A DNA stretch of 12,261 nucleotides from an uncultured Clostridium sp. (GTDB taxonomy: Bacteria; Bacillota; Clostridia; UBA1212; UBA1255). The notes below the pieces were generated by a model. That model was not told the DNA's origin and made no database searches. It saw only the letters and a program-made list of their open reading frames with translations. Location of the stretch: NCBI GenBank assembly GCA_900555605.1, contig USLW01000027.1, forward strand, positions 1-12,261. The letters run 5' to 3'. Shown in pieces: positions 1 to 6,519 of this stretch. Position 1 is the first letter of the stretch, and each line of letters starts with the position of its first letter. Position numbers and translations under genes: made by a program.

Positions 1-2
1 CT

Positions 3-1307
3 GCCGTTGGCAGCTCCATCGAACGAATTTATCGTCAGCTCGGCTATCATACCGTGAAGATCAACCATCTCGGCGATTGGGGAACACAGTTTGGAAAGTT
101 AATCTGTGCATATAAGCACTGGGGAGACGAAATGGTTATCCGGGAAAACCCCATCCATGAGCTTATGAAAATTTATGTCCGTTTTCATAAAGAAGCAGAA
201 TCCGATCCACAGCTCGAAGAAGAGGCCAGAAGTTATTTTAAGCAATTGGAGGATGGTGAGCCGGCGGTTACTGCCCTGTGGAAATTTTTTGTTGAGGAAA
301 GCTTAAAGGAATTCAACCGTATGTATCAGCTACTTGGCATCACTTTTGATTCCTATGCCGGTGAAAGCTTTTATTCCGACAAGATGCCGGAAATCGTGGA
401 CATACTGCGGGAGAAGAATTTGCTTGAAGAAAGTGACGGCGCGCAGGTAATCCGCTTTGCGGAGGAGCAGAACATGCCGCCGTGTATTATTTTGAAATCC
501 GATGGTACGACGATTTATGCCACTCGGGATCTGGCTGCCGCGGTTTACCGCAAGCGCCATTATGATTTCTATAAAAGCATATATGTTGTGGGCACCCCGC
601 AGACATTGCATTTTAAGCAGGTTTTTGCAGTACTTGAAAAAATGGGATTTGATTGGTATCGGCAGTGCGTTCATGTGGGATTTGGATATGTGAAATTTCC
701 GGACCGGAATATTTCCACCCGCTCCGGGGATGTGGTATTGCTCGAGGATGTATTGAAGGAGGCTGTATCAAAGACAAAAGAAATTATCACACAGAGCGAA
801 ACCAGCAAACGCGTAGACGATATTGATCTTGTTTCGGAAAAAATCGGAGTAGGCGCCGTATTATATGCTTTTTTGAAACCCAGCCGTGAGCGGGATATTA
901 TTTTTACATGGGAGGATATGCTGGATTTTGAAGGCGAATCCGGTCCTTATGTGCAGTATGCATATGCCCGCGGCCGCAGTGTGCTGCGTAAGGCGGCGCA
1001 GGAGCAGGTCGATTGGTCGGAGGCCGATCTAAATCAATTAACAGAGAATGAAGCGTATCATCTGATAAAACTGCTGAATGGCTATACGGATGCTGTACGG
1101 GATGCTGCTTCTAAATACGAACCCTCTGTCGTCACGCGATATGTTACGGATCTGGCGCAGCAATTCAACAAATTCTATAATTGCTGCGGCATTATGAAAG
1201 CCGCGCCTGCTGTGCGCGCCGCCAGACTTCAGCTGACGGAAGCCGCTTGTATTTGTATGAAATCCGCATTATATCTAATCGGCGTGGAAGCGGTAGAAAA
1301 AATGTGA
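3..1307 (+). CDS. argS: Arginyl-tRNA synthetase, 5'-truncated by window edge
   Basis: Class Ia aminoacyl-tRNA synthetase that charges tRNA-Arg in the cytoplasm. The frame is open from base 3, so the start codon lies upstream of the window; the GTG at 54 is internal, because the residues before it (SSIERIYRQLGYHTVKINH) already read as ArgRS. About 434 residues are visible, so roughly the first 130-150 of a usual 550-590 are missing, including the HIGH motif. Visible hallmarks are GDWGTQFG near the start, the TIYATRDLAAA segment of the catalytic fold, a KMSKS-equivalent loop written ISTRSGD, and a DALR-type anticodon-binding C-terminus (GPYVQYAYARGRS, then FNKFYNCCGIM). The usual MSTRKG loop lysine is serine here. 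The TGA stop shares one base with the ATG of thiN, suggesting a shared transcript and coupled translation. Confidence 0.97.
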   Translation, partial: AVGSSIERIYRQLGYHTVKINHLGDWGTQFGKLICAYKHWGDEMVIRENPIHELMKIYVRFHKEAESDPQLEEEARSYFKQLEDGEPAVTALWKFFVEESLKEFNRMYQLLGITFDSYAGESFYSDKMPEIVDILREKNLLEESDGAQVIRFAEEQNMPPCIILKSDGTTIYATRDLAAAVYRKRHYDFYKSIYVVGTPQTLHFKQVFAVLEKMGFDWYRQCVHVGFGYVKFPDRNISTRSGDVVLLEDVLKEAVSKTKEIITQSETSKRVDDIDLVSEKIGVGAVLYAFLKPSRERDIIFTWEDMLDFEGESGPYVQYAYARGRSVLRKAAQEQVDWSEADLNQLTENEAYHLIKLLNGYTDAVRDAASKYEPSVVTRYVTDLAQQFNKFYNCCGIMKAAPAVRAARLQLTEAACICMKSALYLIGVEAVEKM

Positions 1308-1957
1308 TGAAAAAGCGCTGTGTCATTATCACAGGGTATCATCAGTATCCTGTTTCAGAATCTGTTTTATTGACGTCCGATGATTATATTGTCTGTGCCG
1401 ACAGCGGGTATTTGACTGCAGTACGTGAGGGGATCAAGCCGGACCTTGTGATCGGTGATTATGATTCATACCCGCGGCTGCGGGAAAATCCTTCTGCTGC
1501 AGTCTGCCGTGTACTGCAGGTGCCTGCGGAAAAAAACGAAACAGACACCATGATCTGCCTGCAGCACGCTTTATCCGAGGGGTACACCGACATTTTTATT
1601 TCCGGAGGCCTTTCGGGCCGCCTGGATCATACAATTGCAAATCTGCAGCTTCTTCTGTATGCAAAGCGGCACGGCGCCGTACAGGTGATGATTGCGGATA
1701 AATATAATCAGGTTTTTCTGATTGAGGATACATTTCTTACACTTCCCAAAAAAGAAGGGTTTAAGCTCTCTCTGTTTTCCTATTCTGAGGTATGTGAAGG
1801 TGTGACCATCTCCGGTGTAAAATATCCGCTTTCGAATTATACGCTAACCAATCATTTTCCCTTGGGAATCAGCAATGAATTTCTTGAGGATGCTGCATAT
1901 TTAGGATGCAGAAAGGGTCTGCTTCTGGTCATGCTGTCCTGTGATGCGCCGACATAA
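1307..1957 (+). CDS. thiN: Thiamine pyrophosphokinase
   Basis: Transfers pyrophosphate from ATP to thiamine, giving thiamine diphosphate, the last step of thiamine salvage. The 216-residue product has the family's motifs in order: CADSG (30-34), PDLVIGDYDS (45-54), the KNETD acidic motif (76-80) and GGLSGRLDHTIAN (100-112), which carries the substrate-binding glycine and Asp/His residues. The length is normal for bacterial TPKs. The start is the ATG at 1307, which overlaps the argS stop by one base (TGATG). The frame is open further upstream to 1181, but that extension lies wholly within argS and has no family resemblance. There is no separate promoter, so expression probably follows argS. 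The product would use thiamine imported by ThiT, encoded just downstream from its own riboswitch-controlled promoter. Confidence 0.95.
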   Translation: MKKRCVIITGYHQYPVSESVLLTSDDYIVCADSGYLTAVREGIKPDLVIGDYDSYPRLRENPSAAVCRVLQVPAEKNETDTMICLQHALSEGYTDIFISGGLSGRLDHTIANLQLLLYAKRHGAVQVMIADKYNQVFLIEDTFLTLPKKEGFKLSLFSYSEVCEGVTISGVKYPLSNYTLTNHFPLGISNEFLEDAAYLGCRKGLLLVMLSCDAPT

Positions 1958-1976
1958 ACAGACCGTTTTCTGTGTG

Positions 1977-2005
1977 TTGACAAGGGCAGAATGAATGCAT
2001 ATAAT
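1977..2005 (+). promoter_or_regulatory. Promoter of the thiT riboswitch transcript
   Basis: A consensus sigma-A promoter: TTGACA at 1977-1982, a 17-base spacer and TATAAT at 2000-2005. It lies directly after the thiN stop. Transcription should begin near 2012, at the foot of the TPP aptamer, so thiT has its own message separate from argS-thiN, although read-through is possible. Confidence 0.85.
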
Positions 2006-2011
2006 AATGCC

Positions 2012-2104
2012 GTCCGCTGGGGGTGCTTTGGCTGAGAGCGGGACCGGGAAAGTCCCGAACCCCACGAACCTGTGTAGGTAATCCTACCGTAGGGAAGCGG
2101 TATC
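2012..2104 (+). promoter_or_regulatory. TPP riboswitch (THI-box)
   Basis: The aptamer core is recognisable: GGGGGTGC...GGCTGAGAG at 2019-2038, the ACCTG block near 2068-2072, and CGTAGGGAAGCGG at 2088-2100. P1 closes through CCGCT (2014-2018) with AGCGG (2096-2100). A P3 hairpin pairs GGGAC (2040-2044) with GTCCC (2052-2056). P5 pairs GTAGG (2074-2078) with CCTAC (2083-2087). It is known that TPP binding to this class lowers expression of the downstream gene. Here that gene is thiT, which matches the ligand. Confidence 0.95.
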
Positions 2105-2133
2105 ATCGTATTATGATACGCATATGCACGATT

Positions 2134-2158
2134 TTTATCAAGACCGGTCCTTGATAAA
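2134..2158 (+). repeat. Inverted repeat in the riboswitch-thiT leader
   Basis: A perfect 9-base inverted repeat: TTTATCAAG at 2134-2142 and CTTGATAAA at 2150-2158, around the 7-base loop ACCGGTC. It lies between the TPP aptamer and the last hairpin before thiT and has no T-tract of its own. It may be part of the riboswitch expression platform, for example a spacer stem or competitor fold; that role is inferred. Confidence 0.6.
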
Positions 2159-2174
2159 TCCTGTACAGCATTTC

Positions 2175-2216
2175 CCTCCGAGGCGCGGATTAAATCGTAA
2201 GCTTGGAGGCTTTTTT
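2175..2216 (+). terminator. Candidate riboswitch terminator / SD-sequestering hairpin
   Basis: CCTCCGAG (2175-2182) pairs with CTTGGAGG (2202-2209), eight pairs with one G-U, and is followed by C and six Ts (2211-2216). The 3' arm contains the thiT Shine-Dalgarno GGAGG, and the ATG follows the T-run directly. The stem can therefore terminate transcription, hide the ribosome binding site, or both. The 19-base loop is long for an intrinsic terminator, which makes SD sequestration the safer reading. Confidence 0.55.
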
Positions 2217-2879
2217 ATGAAAGATTTTATGAATATCTTTATTTCCGGCAATGCTGCAGATGGCTATGAACTAAAAATAGGGGGCTATATTGCGCTGGCA
2301 GTGATCATTCTGATATTGCTGGCAATTGTCGGTTTGTCTCAGAGAGGCAAACGTGCAATGTCCACAAAACAGCTTGTCTTTTCGGCAGTTGCAATGGCGC
2401 TTGCATTGGTTACGTCTTTTATCAAATTTGTCGATCTGCCCATGGGCGGGTCCATGACGCTGTGCAGTATGTTTTTTATCGTACTCATCGGTTATTTTTA
2501 CGGGCCGCGGATCGGCATCATTGCCGGTGCGGCATATGGGCTTCTGCAGTTAATCGTTGAGCCGCAGATTTATCATTGGGTTCAGGTGTTTCTCGATTAT
2601 CCGCTGGCATTCGGCGCACTGGGAATCAGCGGCTTTTTCTGCAAAAGAAAATACGGTCTGCTGACCGGATATATTGCAGGCGCCGCAGGCCGTTATCTTT
2701 GCCATGTCATATCCGGTTATGTGTTTTTCGGCGAATATGCGGAAGGAAATCCGATCCTGTATACCTTTTCCTATAATGCTACATATATTTTACCGGAAGT
2801 GATTATTACCGTTATCATCCTTCTGATTCCCGCTGTACGCAAAGGGATTGATCAGGTTCGCGCCATGGCCAGACGATAG
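2217..2879 (+). CDS. thiT: Thiamine transporter, ECF S-component ThiT
   Basis: Membrane S-component that binds thiamine outside the cell and delivers it with a shared ECF energising module (EcfA/EcfA'/EcfT), which is not in this window. The 220-residue product is strongly hydrophobic. It carries the family signature region GGSMTLCSMFFIVLIGYFYG, then GAAYGLLQLIVEPQ, the FLDYPLAFGALG motif and a late SYNATYILPE segment, which correspond to the thiamine-pocket helices of known ThiT proteins. It is somewhat longer than the typical 180-200 residues because of an extra N-terminal hydrophobic stretch at about residues 21-40. The start at 2217 has GGAGG seven bases upstream. An upstream in-frame ATG at 2124 has no SD and would put riboswitch leader RNA into protein, so it is rejected. 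Control by TPP is expected through the riboswitch. Confidence 0.93.
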   Translation: MKDFMNIFISGNAADGYELKIGGYIALAVIILILLAIVGLSQRGKRAMSTKQLVFSAVAMALALVTSFIKFVDLPMGGSMTLCSMFFIVLIGYFYGPRIGIIAGAAYGLLQLIVEPQIYHWVQVFLDYPLAFGALGISGFFCKRKYGLLTGYIAGAAGRYLCHVISGYVFFGEYAEGNPILYTFSYNATYILPEVIITVIILLIPAVRKGIDQVRAMARR

Positions 2880-2891
2880 AAAAAAATAGAT

Positions 2892-3623
2892 TCAGACAAG
2901 TCCGCTGATCAGCAGCAGGTGAAGCGGATAAAAAATATAAAAGCCATATTGAACAGCTTTTTGCAGAAAAGGACTCCGGCCGGACAGTCCTTTTTTGCCG
3001 CTATACAGAAAAATCGGCAGCAAAGCAGCAATTCGGAATAATTGCAGCAGACTCCAGGTGCCGGAAACAGTATTCAAAAACCAATCCTCCAGCAAACTGC
3101 TGCAGGAAAGGATACAGACAGCTGCCGCAAGCATTCCTTTGTTTCTGCGCAGAAGGTAAAATGCCGAAACCATCAGCACGCCGACCCATCCGTAATCACA
3201 GCGGATCCATTCCGCAAGCAGGCAGCATATCAAGCAGGATAAAACGCAGCCCGTAACGGACAGGATCCGCGGAAAAGTATTTTTTCCCCTGCCGCCGAAT
3301 TTTCGCAGCCGCTCAATAACCGCCAGATTTAACAACGATAGAAACAGAGTAAAAAAAACATTTTGTGCCCCCGTATAAAAAAAGCTGCCGCGGACAAACA
3401 AATTGAACGGTATTTCCGATACAGCGGCAAACAGGAGCAGCCGTGCTAAATAACGAAAAACACTCCTTGTATGCTGGAATCCCTCTGCAATCAGAAAACA
3501 ATAGATCGGAAAGGCCAGTCTTCCGATGATCCGGTACGGCACCGTAATGCCGAGGGCATACCCTAAATGGTCCAGCAGCATAGCGGTACATGCAATGATT
3601 TTTAACGCTGCGGCGGAAAGCAT
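2892..3623 (-). CDS. TraX-family integral membrane protein
   Basis: Matches the TraX family, named for the F-plasmid pilin N-acetylation protein; chromosomal members in Firmicutes have no firm role, and no conjugation gene lies nearby. The 243-residue product has several membrane segments. Its N-terminal signature includes LKIIACTAMLLDHLGYALG, then RLAFPIYCFLIAEGF and the charged RYLARLLLFAAVSEIPFNLF block. The start is uncertain. GGGAGG (3637-3642) lies 13 bases before the ATG at 3623, longer than ideal. A TTG at 3644 overlaps the SD itself, and two CTG codons sit between, so a non-ATG start a few codons upstream is possible. The gene has its own promoter and converges on thiT, with only 12 bases between the two stops. 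Confidence 0.85.
   Translation of the reverse strand: MLSAAALKIIACTAMLLDHLGYALGITVPYRIIGRLAFPIYCFLIAEGFQHTRSVFRYLARLLLFAAVSEIPFNLFVRGSFFYTGAQNVFFTLFLSLLNLAVIERLRKFGGRGKNTFPRILSVTGCVLSCLICCLLAEWIRCDYGWVGVLMVSAFYLLRRNKGMLAAAVCILSCSSLLEDWFLNTVSGTWSLLQLFRIAALLPIFLYSGKKGLSGRSPFLQKAVQYGFYIFYPLHLLLISGLV
2967..2996 (+). terminator. Intrinsic terminator for thiT, inside the traX 3' end
   Basis: AAAAGGACT (2967-2975) pairs perfectly with AGTCCTTTT (2986-2994) around the 10-base loop CCGGCCGGAC, and the T-run continues to 2996. It lies 88 bases after the thiT stop, on the strand opposite the traX coding sequence. The - strand reading of the hairpin ends in a short TTTTC, so it could also slow transcription through the end of traX. 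Confidence 0.6.
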
Positions 3624-3660
3624 CAGCAGAATCTTACCTCCCAATCAATCTTTTAAAAAA

Positions 3661-3689
3661 ATTTTATGCCGACTTACAAAGTCTGTCAA
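3661..3689 (-). promoter_or_regulatory. Promoter of the TraX-family gene
   Basis: Read on the - strand: TTGACA (3689-3684), a 17-base spacer and TAAAAT (3666-3661). Transcription should start near 3654, about 30 bases before the gene. The spacer holds a small inverted repeat, GACTT-ACA-AAGTC (3671-3683), placed where a repressor could bind; no regulator is identified. Confidence 0.7.
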
Positions 3690-3768
3690 GACAAATATTC
3701 TGAAGGACTGACTTTTGGGTATGATCGATTCACCGTGTTCAGCGCGAAACGGATCCTGAAAAGGAAAT

Positions 3769-3797
3769 AAAAAAAACCGTCTCCTTCAGACGGTTTT
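3769..3797 (-). terminator. Intrinsic terminator of tRNA-Val
   Basis: On the - strand the hairpin AAAACCGTCT / AGACGGTTTT has ten perfect pairs (arms at 3773-3782 and 3788-3797) and a 5-base loop. It runs into an uninterrupted T-run, seen as As at 3769-3776 on the + strand. It starts at the last base of the CCA end, so the tRNA is probably a single-gene transcript. Confidence 0.9.
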
Positions 3798-3872
3798 GGT
3801 GGAGACAACAGGACTCGAACCTGTGACCCCTTGCGTGTGGAGCAAGTGCTCTACCAGCTGAGCTATGCCTCC
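3797..3872 (-). tRNA. tRNA-Val(CAC) with C at position 33
   Basis: A full 76-base cloverleaf with encoded CCA. The acceptor stem pairs GGAGGCA with TGTCTCC (one G-U) and the discriminator base is A73. The D stem is GCTC/GAGC with AGCTGGTA in the loop. The anticodon stem is CTTGC/GCAAG and the T arm is ACAGG-TTCGAGT-CCTGT. The anticodon loop is TCCACAC. Standard numbering gives C34-A35-C36 at 3839-3837, a valine anticodon reading GUG, with A37 and C38 as expected. Position 33 is C, not the near-universal U. Shifting the frame to put U at 33 would give CCA (Trp), but then base 37 is C, and A73 does not suit bacterial tRNA-Trp (G73). Confidence 0.9.
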
Positions 3873-3882
3873 TTGCCGAATT

Positions 3883-3910
3883 ATTATACATGAAAAAAAA
3901 TAAATTGCAA
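3883..3910 (-). promoter_or_regulatory. Probable tRNA-Val promoter
   Basis: On the - strand: TTGCAA (3910-3905), a 16-base spacer and a perfect TATAAT (3888-3883), ending ten bases before the mature 5' end of the tRNA. The -35 box matches only four of six consensus bases, but the position is right for a tRNA gene. Confidence 0.55.
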
Positions 3911-3917
3911 CTACTAA

Positions 3918-4199
3918 TTTTCAGCCGCGTCAGAAGAGATTGACGCACGATTTGACAATATCCCGGAAAGCGCCTGTCATGTGCTCCGAACAAAATATAT
4001 GCATAACAAAGATCTGCATTTTACATTGCTGACACATCAGCAGATCAGAGAAAATGCGAAAACCTACTAAGAAGGAGACAGCACATGGAACAGCCGCAAA
4101 TATCAGTGTTCCCGTACATAACACATGGAATATCTGCTTCAGGTGGCAGAAGAAATAGATCAGGATGGCATAAAATTTACGGAAAATATTGACATCTAA
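3918..4199 (+). pseudogene. Possible decayed reading frame, family unknown
   Basis: One frame from 3918 to the TAA at 4197-4199 reads as plausible protein but is broken by in-frame TAA codons at 4068-4070 and 4119-4121. The pieces include FDNIPESACHVLRTKYMHNK and HMEYLLQVAEEIDQDGIKF. I do not recognise the family. A different frame holds a 35-codon ORF at 4085-4192 (starts MEQPQISVF) with a good AAGGAG seven bases ahead of its ATG. Either could be chance. Otherwise the 3911-4188 stretch shows no RNA gene or terminator that I can support. Confidence 0.2.
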
Positions 4200-4217
4200 A
4201 ATCTATTGTGTTAATAT
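4189..4217 (+). promoter_or_regulatory. Promoter of the cas operon
   Basis: TTGACA at 4189-4194, a 17-base spacer and TAATAT at 4212-4217, with an extended -10 TG at 4209-4210. Transcription would start near 4224 and leave an AT-rich untranslated leader of about 98 bases before cas3. No other promoter of this quality is seen in that interval, and the cas genes downstream are tightly packed, so this probably drives all of cas3 to cas2. Confidence 0.65.
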
Positions 4218-4321
4218 TCTTAATAATTAAAGTATATAAAAATATAGTTGTTGTGGATATATAAAGAGAAAAGATTTTGTCCTGCTGCACCGTTTTATTA
4301 TTTATTTTACTTTAAAATACT

Positions 4322-6508
4322 ATGATCGGAAAAAATAAAATGATCTACTTGGCGCATAAAACAGATGACAAGGAACAGACATTACAGTCACACAGTATGC
4401 AGACAGCGGCCAATAGTCGTGATTTTGCTGTTGCCCCGCTAAAAGATATCTGCTATATAATCGGTTTGCTGCACGATGTAGGAAAATATTTACAGGATTT
4501 TCAGAAACGAATCAGAGGGCAAAACATCCGGGTTGAGCATTCTGTCTGCGGGGCGCAATATTGTCAAATACTTTTTAAAAATGCTATGCTCAGACTGCTC
4601 ACTGCGCTCTGTATTGCAGGACATCATACAGGAATTCCGGATTGCGGAACCAGGGCAGATACGCCGGACATGCCGACGCTGCAGGGCAGGCTGAAACGCA
4701 AGACCGCTGATTTTTCACAATTCAAACAAGAAATAGAGGTTCCGTTCTTAGACGAAACCCAATTTATGGATTTTTTTGAAAAGGACTGTACCACAAAAGA
4801 AGATATTGTGGAAAAGTTTGCATTTTTTGTGCGATACTGTTTTTCCTGCCTGACAGATGCTGATTCTCTGGATACCTCAAATAAAATGAATAGTACGCTG
4901 TCCTCGGATTTTATGAAATGTCTGAACCATATAGAGGATCAGATAAAATCCTTTACCTGTAAAACCGAGCTGCAGAAGGCAAGATCCCGCCTCCAACAGC
5001 AGGCCTTTGACAAAGCCGGTTCCGATTCGGAAATCTATTTGATGAATATGCCTACCGGCAGCGGAAAGACGCTGTGCAGTATGAAATTTGCATTAATGCG
5101 TGCGATAAAAACGGGAAAAAAGAGAATTATATATATAATCCCATATAACAGCATCATTGAACAGACAGCAGAAACATTTGAACAACTGTTTACCTCCGAT
5201 GCACGGCTTTTACGGCATCAATCAACATTTTCCTATGAAAATCAGCCGGATCTCGATGAGGATTCTGCTGCTGCGGCAAAATCTGCCTGCGAAAACTGGG
5301 ATGCGCAGTTGATTATCACAACGGCTGTGCAATTTTTCGAATCAATTTATGCCAATAAACGCGGAAAGCTTCGTAAAATGCATAATATGGCGGACAGCAT
5401 TCTGGTTTTTGATGAAGCGCATCTCATGCCGACCCATTGTCTTCAGCCTTGTCTGCGATCAATTGCGTATATCACAAGATATCTGAACAGTGAAGCAGTT
5501 TTTTTAACAGCGACCATGCCGGATTTCAAAACACTGTTGCGTCAGTATGCACTGCCCGATACCAAGGTAACGGATTTAATTGATGATATAAGCGACTTTG
5601 AAAAATTTGAAAAATGCAAATATTCTTATATCGGTGTATTCTCCGATGAAGCGTTGCTTTCAAAGGCTTCCGAATCTCCTGCCTCTTTGATTGTCGTAAA
5701 CAGCAGGAAGGCTGCATGCAAATTATATCAATTATGTGCAGAAAAGAATAAATATCATCTCTCTACTTATATGACAGCCTTTGACAGGTCGGCGGTCCTT
5801 GCGGAAATCCGTCAGCAGTTAAAGGCGCTTTCAGAGGAGTTTCCCAACTTTGAAAATGTCCCTCCGGACAGGCGCATAATTGTGATTTCTACCTCTCTGA
5901 TTGAAGCCGGTGTTGATCTTGATTTCCATACAGTTTTCCGTGAATTATCCGGATTGGACAGCATTTTGCAGGCAGGGGGCAGATGCAATCGCGAAGGAAA
6001 GCGTATATCTGCTGATGTTTTCGTATTTGAGCGAGAAGAAAATCAAGGGCGGATGTCCGGAGACGAACGTTATATACTCACAAAAGGGATTCTGAATGAA
6101 TTTCCAAATATCGTTTCTAAAGATGCAATTAAAGCGTATTATGAGAGATTATTCTTTGCAAGGCGGGAGGAAATTATAAAATACGCCATCAGTGCTGATT
6201 GTAAGAATTTCCGATTGATCCGTTTTGCTTCATATGAGATGAAATTTATTGAATCTCAAACAATTTCTGTGGCGGTAGAACGCGACGAGATAAGTCGTAA
6301 ATTAATCTTGGATATTCAGAATAGAGGAATCGGAAGATTGAGGGATATACAGAAATATTGTTTTTCTGTATATGTATATGAATTTAATTTATTATTGCAG
6401 CAGGGCGTTGTAGACGATTACGGCAGTGGGATCTATTGCCTGAAAAGTTCCGATTATTATAATGATAAAACCGGGGTTTTATTTGAAGGCCGGGACCTAT
6501 TTCTATAG
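4322..6508 (+). CDS. cas3: Cas3 nuclease-helicase, type I-C
   Basis: Effector that is recruited to target-bound Cascade and unwinds and degrades invading DNA. The 728-residue protein starts with an HD nuclease domain: H24, the LLHDVGK motif with H51-D52, H73, and GHHTG with H101-H102. An SF2 helicase follows with Walker A MPTGSGKT (243-250), DEAH box (364-367), LTATMP motif III (395-400), the STSLIEAGVDLD motif V and QAGGRCNR motif VI (550-557). All catalytic motifs look intact and the length is normal for I-C Cas3. The start is uncertain: the ATG at 4322 has no SD, and the in-frame ATG at 4340 (MIYLAHKTDD) resembles usual Cas3 N-termini and has a weak GGA upstream. It is the first gene of the operon, 11 bases before cas5c. 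Confidence 0.95.
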   Translation: MIGKNKMIYLAHKTDDKEQTLQSHSMQTAANSRDFAVAPLKDICYIIGLLHDVGKYLQDFQKRIRGQNIRVEHSVCGAQYCQILFKNAMLRLLTALCIAGHHTGIPDCGTRADTPDMPTLQGRLKRKTADFSQFKQEIEVPFLDETQFMDFFEKDCTTKEDIVEKFAFFVRYCFSCLTDADSLDTSNKMNSTLSSDFMKCLNHIEDQIKSFTCKTELQKARSRLQQQAFDKAGSDSEIYLMNMPTGSGKTLCSMKFALMRAIKTGKKRIIYIIPYNSIIEQTAETFEQLFTSDARLLRHQSTFSYENQPDLDEDSAAAAKSACENWDAQLIITTAVQFFESIYANKRGKLRKMHNMADSILVFDEAHLMPTHCLQPCLRSIAYITRYLNSEAVFLTATMPDFKTLLRQYALPDTKVTDLIDDISDFEKFEKCKYSYIGVFSDEALLSKASESPASLIVVNSRKAACKLYQLCAEKNKYHLSTYMTAFDRSAVLAEIRQQLKALSEEFPNFENVPPDRRIIVISTSLIEAGVDLDFHTVFRELSGLDSILQAGGRCNREGKRISADVFVFEREENQGRMSGDERYILTKGILNEFPNIVSKDAIKAYYERLFFARREEIIKYAISADCKNFRLIRFASYEMKFIESQTISVAVERDEISRKLILDIQNRGIGRLRDIQKYCFSVYVYEFNLLLQQGVVDDYGSGIYCLKSSDYYNDKTGVLFEGRDLFL

Positions 6509-6519
6509 GAAGGGAGCAA

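Noticed and set aside
1181..1306. Upstream extension of the thiN reading frame
   Set aside because: It lies wholly within argS, has no SD and adds 42 residues unlike any TPK; the ATG at 1307 overlapping the argS stop is a normal coupled start.
2124..2216. Earlier ATG for thiT
   Set aside because: No SD, and it would translate the riboswitch expression platform; the ATG at 2217 has GGAGG at good spacing.
2892..3623. traX as evidence for a conjugative element
   Set aside because: TraX-family proteins are common on Firmicutes chromosomes, and no other transfer gene is visible here.
3797..3872. Reading the tRNA as Trp(CCA)
   Set aside because: It needs a shifted loop with C at 37, and A73 does not fit bacterial tRNA-Trp; Val(CAC) needs only the C33 anomaly.
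3797..4321. CRISPR locus as a tRNA-integrated island
   Set aside because: Integration usually uses the tRNA 3' end, which here faces away from the cas operon, and I see no integrase or repeated tRNA end in the window.
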